DNA of 41,488 bases from NCBI RefSeq assembly GCF_002150735.1, contig NZ_MUKA01000247.1:1-41488 (forward strand). Reading direction: 5' to 3'. The position numbers were made by a program, and so were the translations under genes. How positions within the stretch are numbered: position 1 is the stretch's first letter; every line of letters begins with the position of its first letter. Positions 1 through 6,715 of the stretch are shown here, piece by piece. This DNA comes from Streptomyces africanus (lineage in GTDB: Bacteria > Actinomycetota > Actinomycetes > Streptomycetales > Streptomycetaceae). The notes under the pieces were generated by a model, which saw only the letters and a program-made list of their open reading frames with translations, searched no databases and was not told the DNA's origin.

Positions 1-1
1 C

Positions 2-619
2 GGCGACGAGCTGGCCGGCCGGCCCCTCAACCCCTCGCTGACCCGCTGTACGGCCGACGGCATGCGGCTGCACTTCGTCGACAGGACGACGTACCGCCGC
101 ACGTCCGAGCCGCCGACCCTGGCGGCGATCCTGCGCGCGGCGGACGCGGAGGAGGCGTACGTCGTCCCCGAGGGCGGCAGCAACGCGCAGGCCGTACGCG
201 GCTGCCGGGCGCTCGGCGCCGAACTGCACGGCCGGGCCGATGTCGTCGCCGTGGCCTGCGGCACCGGAGGCACGCTGGCGGGGCTGGCGGCCGGACTCAC
301 CCCTGGGCAGCGCGCCCTCGGTGTCCCGGTCCTCAAGGGCGGTTTCCTGACCGCCGAGGTCAGGTCCCTGCAGCAACAGGCCTTCGGAGGCCCGCGCGGC
401 ACCTGGAGCCTCGACGACCGCTTCCACTTCGGCGGCTACGCGCGCGTGCCCGACGAGCTCGACACCTTCGCCGCGGACTTCGAGCAGCGTCATGGACTAC
501 CCGTCGAACGCCTGTATGTCGCCAAGCTGCTGTACGGACTCGTCGCCCTGGCCGGCGAAGGCGCCTTCCCGCGCGGGACGACGGTGGCGGCTGTGATCAC
601 CGGCCGCCCTTTCCCGTGA
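2..619 (+). CDS. PLP-dependent ACC deaminase / D-cysteine desulfhydrase family protein (3' part)
   Basis: This is the C-terminal ~205 residues of a fold-type II PLP enzyme; the 5' end lies outside the window. The frame is open from base 2, so the ATG at 62 is internal. Visible family features are the VVPEGGSNAQAVRG stretch, which resembles the ACC deaminase/D-cysteine desulfhydrase 'PEGGSN' segment, and the glycine-rich CGTGGTLAGL loop that holds the cofactor phosphate. The family deaminates ACC or desulfurates D-cysteine in the cytoplasm; the substrate cannot be assigned from this fragment. It converges on the antiporter with a 16-bp gap. The family call is good and the specific reaction is open. 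Confidence 0.8.
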   Translation, partial: GDELAGRPLNPSLTRCTADGMRLHFVDRTTYRRTSEPPTLAAILRAADAEEAYVVPEGGSNAQAVRGCRALGAELHGRADVVAVACGTGGTLAGLAAGLTPGQRALGVPVLKGGFLTAEVRSLQQQAFGGPRGTWSLDDRFHFGGYARVPDELDTFAADFEQRHGLPVERLYVAKLLYGLVALAGEGAFPRGTTVAAVITGRPFP

Positions 620-635
620 CGCCCGCTACGCCGTC

Positions 636-2234
636 CTACGCCGTCTCCCGGAAGGCCGCCGCCTCCTCCAGGTCCAGCCTGCGCAGCAGCGTCCGCAGCA
701 TCTCGTCGTCGATGTACCGGGCGTCCCGGAGCTTGACGAACACCTCGCGCTCGGCGCTGATCATCTCCCGCGACAGCCGCCGGTAGGTGTCGTCTACGGA
801 CTCCCCGGTGACCGGGTTGGCCTGCCCGAGGCGTTCCCAGACGGCGTTGCGACGGCGCTCCAGGACGATGCGGAGGCGGTCGGCGAGCGGGGCGGGCAGG
901 GCGTTGCGTTCGTCGCTGAGAAGCTCGTCCAGAAGCCGCTCGGCGGCCCGTGAGGCCTGCGCCTGGGCGTTGGCCTCGGCCAGTGTCTCGGCCTGCGTGT
1001 CCCGCCCGGGGAACTTCAGCAGACGGATCAGCGGGGGCAGGGTGAGGCCCTGCACGACCAGCGTCCCGATGACCGTGGTGAAGGTCAGGAAGAGGATGAG
1101 GTTGCGGTGCGGGAAGGGCTCCTCGCCGTCGTGCAGGGTGAGCGGGATCGAGAAGGCGATGGCCAGCGAGACCACGCCCCGCATACCGGCCCACGCGATC
1201 ACGAACGGCCCCCTCCAGGTCGGACTCGCCTCCCGCTCCCGGATCCGGGCCGACAGCAGCCGCGGCAGGAAGGTCGCCGGGTACACCCACACGAACCGGG
1301 TCGCGACGACCACCAGGAAGACGGCGACCGCGTACCAGGCGGCCAGGGCCCCCTCGTACTCCCCGAGCCCCCTCAGCACCACCGGCAGCTGGAGTCCGAT
1401 CAGCGCGAACACCGCCGACTCCAGGACGAAGGCGACCATCTTCCACACCGCCTCCTCCTGGAGCCGCGTGGCGAAGTCGACCTCCCACGCGCGGTGTCCC
1501 AGGTAGAGCGCGACGACGACGACCGCGAGGACGCCGGAGGCGTGCACCTGCTCGGCGGCGGCGTACGCGACGAACGGGGTCAGCAGGGAGAGCGTGTTCT
1601 GGAACAGCGCCTCCTTCACGTGCGTGCGAATCCAGTGGATCGGCGCCATCAGCACAAGCCCGGCCACGACTCCGCCGACCGCCGCGAGCAGGAACTCGCC
1701 GATGCCGCCGGCCCAGGTCGCGCCCTCGCCGACGGCGGCGGCCAGGGCCACTCGGTAGGCGGTGATCGCGGTGGCGTCGTTGAGCAGGGACTCGCCCTGG
1801 AGGATCGTGGTGATCCGTGACGGGAGCCCGACCCGGCGGGCCACGGCCGTCGCCGCGACCGCGTCCGGCGGCGCCACCACCGCGCCGAAGACCAGGGCCG
1901 CGGTCAGCGGCAGCTCCGGCACGAGCATGTACAGGGCCCAGCCGACGGCGAAGGTCGCGAACAGCACGTACCCGACGGACAGCAGCGCGACCGGCCGCAG
2001 CTGGGCCCTCAGGTCGAGGTACGAGCTGTCGGTGGCGGCCGTGTGCAGCAGCGGGGGCAGGAGGAGCGGCAGGACGACATGCGGGTCGAGGGTGTAGTCC
2101 GGCACGCCCGGGACGGAACTGACCGCGAGCCCGACCGCCACCAGCAGCAGCGGCGCGGGAATCGGTGTGCGCCTGGCCACCGCGGCGATCCCGGCGCTGC
2201 CCGCCACCAGCAACAGCAGTGGCATCACGTCCAT
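636..2234 (-). CDS. CPA1-type Na+/H+ antiporter
   Basis: A 532-residue polytopic membrane protein with about 11-12 hydrophobic segments over residues 1-390 and a charged cytoplasmic tail of ~140 residues. CPA1/NhaP signatures are visible: PPDAVAATA at ~122-130 (the ion-binding aspartate region) and GESLLNDATA at ~147-156. The family exchanges cytoplasmic Na+ (or K+) for H+ in pH and salt homeostasis. I chose the ATG at 2234 because the hydrophobic N terminus begins there; an upstream in-frame start at 2294 would add 20 polar residues and overlap the divergent gene. The 5' end faces the UBP zinc-finger gene across 62 bp, so the two may share a regulatory region. The ion preference cannot be read from sequence. 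Confidence 0.9.
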   Translation of the reverse strand: MDVMPLLLLVAGSAGIAAVARRTPIPAPLLLVAVGLAVSSVPGVPDYTLDPHVVLPLLLPPLLHTAATDSSYLDLRAQLRPVALLSVGYVLFATFAVGWALYMLVPELPLTAALVFGAVVAPPDAVAATAVARRVGLPSRITTILQGESLLNDATAITAYRVALAAAVGEGATWAGGIGEFLLAAVGGVVAGLVLMAPIHWIRTHVKEALFQNTLSLLTPFVAYAAAEQVHASGVLAVVVVALYLGHRAWEVDFATRLQEEAVWKMVAFVLESAVFALIGLQLPVVLRGLGEYEGALAAWYAVAVFLVVVATRFVWVYPATFLPRLLSARIREREASPTWRGPFVIAWAGMRGVVSLAIAFSIPLTLHDGEEPFPHRNLILFLTFTTVIGTLVVQGLTLPPLIRLLKFPGRDTQAETLAEANAQAQASRAAERLLDELLSDERNALPAPLADRLRIVLERRRNAVWERLGQANPVTGESVDDTYRRLSREMISAEREVFVKLRDARYIDDEMLRTLLRRLDLEEAAAFRETA

Positions 2235-2296
2235 CGTTCTCGCCCGCCCTCGTTTTTCCACGCGGTCTTCCGCCCGACCGTCGTAACCTGGCAATC

Positions 2297-2557
2297 ATGA
2301 AACAGTGCACGCATGCCGAAGCGCTGCCGCACCCCGAACCCGTCCCGCTCAGCGAGACGTGTCCGGTGTGCCTGGCGGAGGGCATGGATCCGGTGCAACT
2401 GCGGCTGTGCCTGAGCTGCGGTCATGTCGGCTGCTGCGACTCCTCTCCGGGGCGGCACGCGGCGGAGCACCACAAGGAGTCCGGGCATCCCGTGATGCGG
2501 ACCCATGAACCCGGGGAGACCTGGCGCTGGTGCTTCGTCGATCATGTCCTGGTGTGA
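2297..2557 (+). CDS. UBP-type zinc-finger protein
   Basis: A small soluble protein of 86 residues made up entirely of one ZnF-UBP domain. Likely zinc ligands are C4, H6, C22, C25, C38, C41, H43, C46, H54, H58 and H64, in the order C-x-H...CPVC...CLSCGHVGCC...HAAEHHKESGH. In eukaryotes this fold binds ubiquitin C termini. Bacterial stand-alone versions have no assigned role that I can state with confidence. It is divergent from the antiporter, and a link between the two is only an inference from position. The ATG at 2297 lacks an obvious Shine-Dalgarno sequence. Confidence 0.85.
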   Translation: MKQCTHAEALPHPEPVPLSETCPVCLAEGMDPVQLRLCLSCGHVGCCDSSPGRHAAEHHKESGHPVMRTHEPGETWRWCFVDHVLV

Positions 2558-2578
2558 CTCGACAGGACCCCGGCGCCG

Positions 2579-2593
2579 GACGGTTCGACCGTC
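2579..2593 (+). terminator. Short hairpin after the zinc-finger gene
   Basis: GACGGT (2579-2584) and ACCGTC (2588-2593) form a 6-bp perfect stem with a 3-nt loop, 22 bp after the stop codon. There is no T-tract, as is usual for Streptomyces terminators. It overlaps the upstream element of the candidate promoter at 2582-2607, so only one of the two roles may hold. Confidence 0.35.
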
Positions 2594-2607
2594 TGACGTC
2601 TGGGTAC
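2582..2607 (+). promoter_or_regulatory. Candidate SigB/SigH-type promoter for ushX-sigH
   Basis: GGTT (2582-2585), a 16-nt spacer and GGGTAC (2602-2607) fit the general Streptomyces SigB-family promoter pattern G-N-N-T, 14-16 nt, GGGTAC. It lies ~210 bp upstream of the anti-sigma start. Autoregulation by the encoded sigma factor would be expected for this family. The assignment rests on pattern only. Confidence 0.4.
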
Positions 2608-2816
2608 GTCAACCCGGCGCGCGCTCTTCCCATTTGGGCCCGCCAACCCCCTAGACACGGAGCGTATCCACAGGTTTACTGTGAGTGACGGCACGGGGTT
2701 GGGGTCCCGGGGACAGGATCGTTGAGAGCGCGGTAGCGTCACCGCTGAACCACGTATCGCGTTACCCCGGGGGCGACCCCCGGCCCTGAAACGCTTGTAC
2801 CACCATGGAGGTGAGG

Positions 2817-3230
2817 GTGTCCCAGATCGCAGGCGAGCCCGCGACTCAGGACTTCGTAGAAGTCCGGCTGCCGGCCGCGGGTGCCTACCTGTCGGTGCTG
2901 CGTACGGCCACGGCCGGTCTCGCGGCCCGTTTGGACTTCACCCTCGACGAGATCGAGGACCTGCGCATCGCGGTGGACGAGGCCTGCGCGATCCTGCTTC
3001 AGCAGGCCGTGCCCGGCTCGGTGCTCAGCTGTGTCTTCCGCCTCGTCGACGACTCGCTCGAGGTCACCGTCTCGGCGCCGACCACGGATGGTCATGCCCC
3101 CTCGCGGGACACCTTCGCCTGGACGGTCCTGTCCGCTCTGGCGGGCAAGGTCTCCTCCGCCGTGGACAAGGACAAAACCGTTTCGATCAGCCTCTACAAA
3201 CAGCGCGGCGCGGGACCCGGGCCGGCGTGA
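2817..3230 (+). CDS. ushX: Anti-sigma factor (RsbW-like ATPase domain) for SigH
   Basis: A 137-residue HATPase_c_2/RsbW-type protein (also called PrsH/RshA in S. coelicolor). The N-box-like segment DLRIAVDEACAILLQ is present, with the usual Asn replaced, as in several actinomycete SigB-family anti-sigma factors. The family binds and silences its cognate SigB-type sigma factor and is countered by anti-anti-sigma proteins. I prefer the GTG at 2817 because GGAGG at 2807-2811 sits 5 nt upstream; the ATG at 2805 would place that ribosome site inside the gene. The stop overlaps the sigH GTG in a GTGA (3227-3230), which points to translational coupling and near-equimolar synthesis. The pairing with SigH is established in S. 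coelicolor and inferred here from synteny. Confidence 0.88.
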   Translation: MSQIAGEPATQDFVEVRLPAAGAYLSVLRTATAGLAARLDFTLDEIEDLRIAVDEACAILLQQAVPGSVLSCVFRLVDDSLEVTVSAPTTDGHAPSRDTFAWTVLSALAGKVSSAVDKDKTVSISLYKQRGAGPGPA

Positions 3231-4393
3231 GGAACGAGGACGGGCCGGTGCGGGACGAAGAGCGCGGCACACGAGAGCTGCCGGCCGAGGACACGGCCCC
3301 GGGCGCGGGCACGGCGCCCAACGGCACCCGGCGCATGGCGGACGGCATCGACGGCATCCCCGAGCAGGCCCGCCCGCATCCCGAGGACGACTCCGCGGGG
3401 GTCGTCCTCCCGGGAGGCGAGCGGCGGGAGCGGGACGGTGCCGTGCGGAGCGCGCCTCCGGGCGGCGGGATCGCGGCATCTCCCGCCCAGGGGGGTCCCC
3501 CCACTCGCGCGAAGCCGGGAGTGGAGGAGGAGGCGAGGGCTCGGGGAAGGGCGACGGGCGGGACGATGAGCGAGCACGAGCGACACTCCGAGGACGCAGC
3601 GCCGCGCGCGCACCACGCACAGGGTGCGCAGCACGGCTCCCCGGACCGCAGCGGGGCGCGCGACATGTTCCTCAAACTGCGCACCCTGAGCCCCGGCAGC
3701 CCCGAGTACGCGGAGCTGCGCAACCAGCTGGTCCGCATGCACCTGCCGCTCGTCGAGCATCTCGCGCGGCGCTTCCGCAACCGCGGCGAGCCGCTGGACG
3801 ACCTCACCCAGGTCGCCACGATCGGGCTGATCAAGTCGGTCGACCGCTTCGACCCGGACCGCGGCGTGGAGTTCTCCACGTACGCGACCCCGACGGTCGT
3901 CGGCGAGATCAAGCGGCACTTCCGCGACAAGGGCTGGGCGGTGCGCGTCCCGCGCCGCCTCCAGGAGCTGCGCCTGTCGCTGACCACGGCCACGGCCGAG
4001 CTCTCGCAACTGCACGGCCGCTCCCCCACGGTCCACGAACTCGCCGAGAAGCTCGCGATCTCGGAGGAGGAGGTCCTGGAGGGCCTGGAGTCCGCCAACG
4101 CGTACTCCACGCTGTCCCTGGACGTCCCCGACACCGACGACGAGTCCCCGGCGGTCGCGGACACCCTCGGCGCGGAGGACGAGGCGCTGGAGGGCGTGGA
4201 GTACCGGGAGTCCCTCAAGCCGCTGCTGGAGGACCTCCCGCCGCGCGAGAAGCGGATCCTGCTGCTGCGGTTCTTCGGCAACATGACCCAGTCGCAGATC
4301 GCGCAGGAGGTCGGCATCTCGCAGATGCACGTCTCGCGGCTGCTGGCGCGCACACTGGCGCAGCTCCGGGAGAAGCTCCTCGTCGAGGAGTGA
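3227..4393 (+). CDS. sigH: Stress-response sigma factor SigH (SigB family)
   Basis: A group 3 (SigB/SigF-type) sigma factor. The conserved core begins near ARDMFLKLRTLSPGS; region 2 is seen as LDDLTQVATIGLIKSVDRFDPDRG...FSTYATPTVVGEIKRHFRDKGWAVRVPRRLQEL, region 3 follows, and region 4.2 has the helix-turn-helix MTQSQIAQEVGISQMHVSRLL. The longest form starts at GTG 3227, overlapping ushX, and gives 388 residues with a ~110-residue disordered, Pro/Gly/Arg-rich N-terminal extension. An internal ATG at 3566 (…GGTMSEHERHSED) gives a 275-residue form close to the usual family length. S. coelicolor SigH is known to occur as several isoforms, which fits two usable starts. Its known role is in osmotic stress and development. 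Confidence 0.9.
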   Translation: MRNEDGPVRDEERGTRELPAEDTAPGAGTAPNGTRRMADGIDGIPEQARPHPEDDSAGVVLPGGERRERDGAVRSAPPGGGIAASPAQGGPPTRAKPGVEEEARARGRATGGTMSEHERHSEDAAPRAHHAQGAQHGSPDRSGARDMFLKLRTLSPGSPEYAELRNQLVRMHLPLVEHLARRFRNRGEPLDDLTQVATIGLIKSVDRFDPDRGVEFSTYATPTVVGEIKRHFRDKGWAVRVPRRLQELRLSLTTATAELSQLHGRSPTVHELAEKLAISEEEVLEGLESANAYSTLSLDVPDTDDESPAVADTLGAEDEALEGVEYRESLKPLLEDLPPREKRILLLRFFGNMTQSQIAQEVGISQMHVSRLLARTLAQLREKLLVEE

Positions 4394-4396
4394 CGG

Positions 4397-4846
4397 CTAC
4401 TTCTCCACGTTGCCGGGGTTACCGGGCCCGCGGATCCCGAGGGCCCGGGTCGTCTCCGGGTTCACCAGCAGTACGAGCGAGGCGACGGCCACGACCGCGA
4501 GGGCGATCCCGGCCGGAATGGCCATGCTGTCGGCCTGCAGCAGGTTGTAGGCCACCGGCAGCGCCATGAGCTGGGTGATGACGGCCGGGCCGCGACTCCA
4601 GCTGCGGCGGCCGAGCAGTCCGCGCGCGGCGAGCAGCGGAAGCAGTGCGAGCACGACCAGCGTGATGCCTCCGGTGACGGCTTGCTGCCGGTCGTCCGGA
4701 TGCCCCGTGAGGCCGAGGACGAGGATCCAGACGCCGCCGACGACCAGCGCGAGTCCTTCCAGGGCGGCCAGCAGCGCGGCGTACGTCAGCCGCCGCGGGC
4801 GGGCAGGGGTGAGCAGTGAGCAGGTGGGGGTCTGCTCACTGCTCAC
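4397..4846 (-). CDS. Small four-helix membrane protein, unknown function
   Basis: About 149 residues with four hydrophobic segments (LTYAALLAALEGLALVVGGVWILVLGL; AVTGGITLVVLALLPLLAARGLL; PAVITQLMALPVAYNLL; IPAGIALAVVAVASLVLLV) and a short polar C terminus. No family I can name. It is convergent with sigH, with only 3 bp between the stop codons, and divergent from the lipid kinase. The start is uncertain: GTG 4846 (VSSEQTPTC) lies inside one arm of the 20-bp inverted repeat at 4803-4852, and an in-frame GTG at 4894 would put the whole repeat inside the coding region. Third-position GC supports coding downstream of ~4800. Confidence 0.65.
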   Translation of the reverse strand: MSSEQTPTCSLLTPARPRRLTYAALLAALEGLALVVGGVWILVLGLTGHPDDRQQAVTGGITLVVLALLPLLAARGLLGRRSWSRGPAVITQLMALPVAYNLLQADSMAIPAGIALAVVAVASLVLLVNPETTRALGIRGPGNPGNVEK

Positions 4847-4852
4847 CCCTGC
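4803..4852. repeat. 20-bp perfect inverted repeat with 10-nt loop
   Basis: Arms 4803-4822 and 4833-4852 are exact reverse complements (left arm gcaggggtgagcagtgagca) around the 10-nt spacer ggtgggggtc. Each arm also contains a direct GTGAGCA-GTGAGCA duplication. On the minus-strand transcript it would fold over the GTG 4846 start and its upstream bases. It could be a translational or attenuation hairpin, or a protein-binding palindrome for the divergent promoters. Confidence 0.85.
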
Positions 4853-4962
4853 AGAGTAGCCCTGGTCGTACGCGCCCCTCGTGGTGAGGTTCACCCCCGC
4901 TCTCTTACCTGATCCCTACCTCGGTCTGGGCCCGGTACCACCCAGTAGGTACGCTGCCAGTC

Positions 4963-5931
4963 ATGCGTGCACTTCTCGTGGTCAATCCGGCGGCAACCAC
5001 CACAAGCGCGCGCACCCGCGACGTACTGATCCATGCGCTCGCCAGCGAGATGAAGCTGGAAGCGGTCACCACCGAGTACCGCGGCCATGCGCGTGACCTG
5101 GGCCGGCATGCGGCGGAGAGCGAAGACATAGACCTGGTGGTGGCCCTCGGCGGCGACGGCACGGTCAACGAGGTGGTCAACGGCCTCCTGCACGCCGGTC
5201 CCGATCCGGGGCGGCTGCCCGGCCTCGCGGTGGTCCCGGGCGGCTCCACCAACGTCTTCGCCCGCGCCCTGGGCCTGCCCAACGACGCGGTGGAGGCCAC
5301 CGGCGCCCTGCTGGACGCCCTGCGCGACGGCAGCGAACGCACCGTCGGGCTGGGCCTCACCTCCGGCACTCCGGGCACGGAGGACGAGGCAGTGCCCTCC
5401 CGCTGGTTCACCTTCAACGCGGGGCTCGGCTTCGACGCCGGTGTGGTCGGCCGGGTGGAGCAGCACCGCGAGCGCGGCCGGAAATCCACACACGCTCTTT
5501 ACGTCCGCCAGGTCGTGCGCCAGCTCCTCGGCGAGCCGCACCGCCGGCACGGGACGATCACGCTGGAGCGGGCCGGCGAGGATCCGGTCACCGATCTGGT
5601 GCTGTCCATAGTCTCGAACACCTCCCCGTGGACGTTTCTGGGGAATCGCCCGATCTACGCGGCACCTAAGGCCTCGTTCGATACCGGACTGGATCTCTTC
5701 GGTCTCAGCCGGCTCTCCACGGCGGCGGTTGCCCGGTATGGCACCCAGTTGCTCACTTCGTCCCCCGAGCGCGGACCCCGTGGCAAACACGCCACCTCTC
5801 TGCACGATTTGACCGCGTTCACCTTGCATTCGAAGGTGCCACTCCCCCTCCAGATGGACGGTGACCACCTGGGGCTGCGCACAAGCGTGACGTTCACAGG
5901 CGTTCGTCGTGCACTGCGTGTGATTGTGTGA
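4963..5931 (+). CDS. Diacylglycerol kinase-family lipid kinase
   Basis: A 322-residue protein of the DAGK catalytic/YegS/sphingosine-kinase family. The nucleotide-binding motif GGDGTVNEVVNG is at ~63-74, the second conserved block PGGSTNVFARALGLP at ~93-107 and FNAGLGFDAGVV near 160. The N-terminal MRALLVVNPAA is the typical first strand. The family phosphorylates diacylglycerol or related lipids at the inner membrane face; substrate identity is not readable. It lies directly upstream of wblE with a 322-bp gap, an order I recall as conserved in Streptomyces. A -10-like TAGGTA lies just upstream of the ATG. Confidence 0.88.
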   Translation: MRALLVVNPAATTTSARTRDVLIHALASEMKLEAVTTEYRGHARDLGRHAAESEDIDLVVALGGDGTVNEVVNGLLHAGPDPGRLPGLAVVPGGSTNVFARALGLPNDAVEATGALLDALRDGSERTVGLGLTSGTPGTEDEAVPSRWFTFNAGLGFDAGVVGRVEQHRERGRKSTHALYVRQVVRQLLGEPHRRHGTITLERAGEDPVTDLVLSIVSNTSPWTFLGNRPIYAAPKASFDTGLDLFGLSRLSTAAVARYGTQLLTSSPERGPRGKHATSLHDLTAFTLHSKVPLPLQMDGDHLGLRTSVTFTGVRRALRVIV

Positions 5932-6253
5932 GCAGAACTGGCTAAAGTCCTTTCACTCGAACGTTTAGGCCAGGATCCACCCCATGGAAGTACGGCTGTG
6001 ACCTAGTCGACACCGAAGAATCAAAAAAAACTTTCCAGAAGGGGTTGTATCCGCCGCTGAGGTTTGCGAGTCTCTACGTGGCGATCGAGACGGCCCGCAA
6101 CACCGGCCTCCACTGATCACCAGAACCCCTCTTCAACTCACAGGACCTTCGCCGGGGAACCTGGCAGTCGGCCCTTCACTTGTTGAGGGATTCGTGAAAG
6201 CGTTCACATTCACAAGCAAGCCCTGCACGTAATACCAAGGAGAGGTAGCAGCC
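5932..6253 (+). promoter_or_regulatory. Long wblE upstream/leader region
   Basis: A 322-bp non-coding stretch. It begins with a -10-like TAAAGT (5943-5948) and contains an A8 run (6024-6031), unusual in this genome. Small stems follow: GTCTC/GAGAC around 6069-6090 and GGCC/GGCC around 6092-6108. Then come a CRP-like palindrome at 6193-6208 and the ribosome site GGAGAGG at ~6240, about 7 nt before the ATG. A frame without a start codon is open from 5946 to 6116, but its codons are not Streptomyces-like, so I treat it as non-coding. A structured 5' UTR is plausible and unproven. Confidence 0.45.
6193..6208. promoter_or_regulatory. CRP-like palindrome upstream of wblE
   Basis: CGTGA, 6 nt, TCACA matches the classical TGTGA-N6-TCACA cyclic-AMP receptor pattern with one mismatch. 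It is centred ~53 bp before the wblE start. The M. tuberculosis orthologue whiB1 is known to be controlled by CRP (Rv3676), which makes the position noteworthy. Binding here is inferred. Confidence 0.4.
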
Positions 6254-6511
6254 ATGGACTGGCGTCACAACGCCGTTTGCCGCGAGGAAGACCCCGAGCT
6301 CTTCTTCCCCATCGGCAACACCGGTCCTGCGCTGCTGCAGATCGAGGAAGCCAAGGCCGTCTGCCGTCGCTGCCCGGTGATCGAGCAGTGTCTGCAGTGG
6401 GCGCTCGAGTCCGGCCAGGACTCCGGCGTCTGGGGTGGTCTCAGCGAGGACGAGCGCCGCGCCATGAAGCGCCGCGCCGCCCGCAACCGGGCCCGTCAGG
6501 CCTCCGCCTGA
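6254..6511 (+). CDS. wblE: WhiB-family iron-sulfur regulator WblE (WhiB1 orthologue)
   Basis: An 85-residue Wbl protein. The four [4Fe-4S] cysteines are C9, C37, C40 and C46 (C-x27-C-x2-C-x5-C). They are followed by the G-V/I-W-G-G turn (GVWGG, 58-62) and a basic C-terminal tail (RRAMKRRAARNRAR). Wbl proteins bind region 4 of the principal sigma factor and sense NO or redox through the cluster. Near-identity to remembered S. coelicolor WblE/SCO5240 and the pdtaS neighbour support the assignment. Transcription converges on pdtaS and ends at the strong hairpin 6630-6658. Confidence 0.95.
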   Translation: MDWRHNAVCREEDPELFFPIGNTGPALLQIEEAKAVCRRCPVIEQCLQWALESGQDSGVWGGLSEDERRAMKRRAARNRARQASA

Positions 6512-6629
6512 CAACCCACCCCTGCTGACAGCCTGAGCTTGGCGGCGCGTACAGCGAGTACGCATCTCCCGCCCCCGAGCCGCAGCGCGCAGTTCCCCCG
6601 ATGCGCTTAGTTAAGCAGCAACGAGCTTT

Positions 6630-6658
6630 AGCCCCGGGCCATTTGATGGCCCGGGGCT
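6630..6658. terminator. Strong bidirectional terminator between wblE and pdtaS
   Basis: A 13-bp perfect stem (AGCCCCGGGCCAT, 6630-6642, with its complement 6646-6658) and a 3-nt TTG loop lies between two convergent genes. Confidence 0.88.
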
Positions 6659-6715
6659 CAATGCTTTCGTGGGCCGCTTCCGAGGGAGCGCACCGGTCCT
6701 GGGATGCTGCTGCTT

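Noticed and set aside
2674..2699. GTTT...GGGT as a second SigB-type promoter for ushX
   Set aside because: The spacer of 18 bp is too long and the downstream element lacks the TAC end.
2795..3226. Extension of the sigH frame upstream of GTG 3227
   Set aside because: It overlaps ushX completely in another frame, has no ribosome site and reads as arginine-rich nonsense.
5946..6116. Open frame in the wblE leader ending ...FASLYVAIETARNTGLH
   Set aside because: It has no ATG or GTG start before position 6050, and its codons (TCA, AAA, ACT, TTG, TAT, TTT, AGT) are unlike Streptomyces genes; it is better explained as leader RNA.
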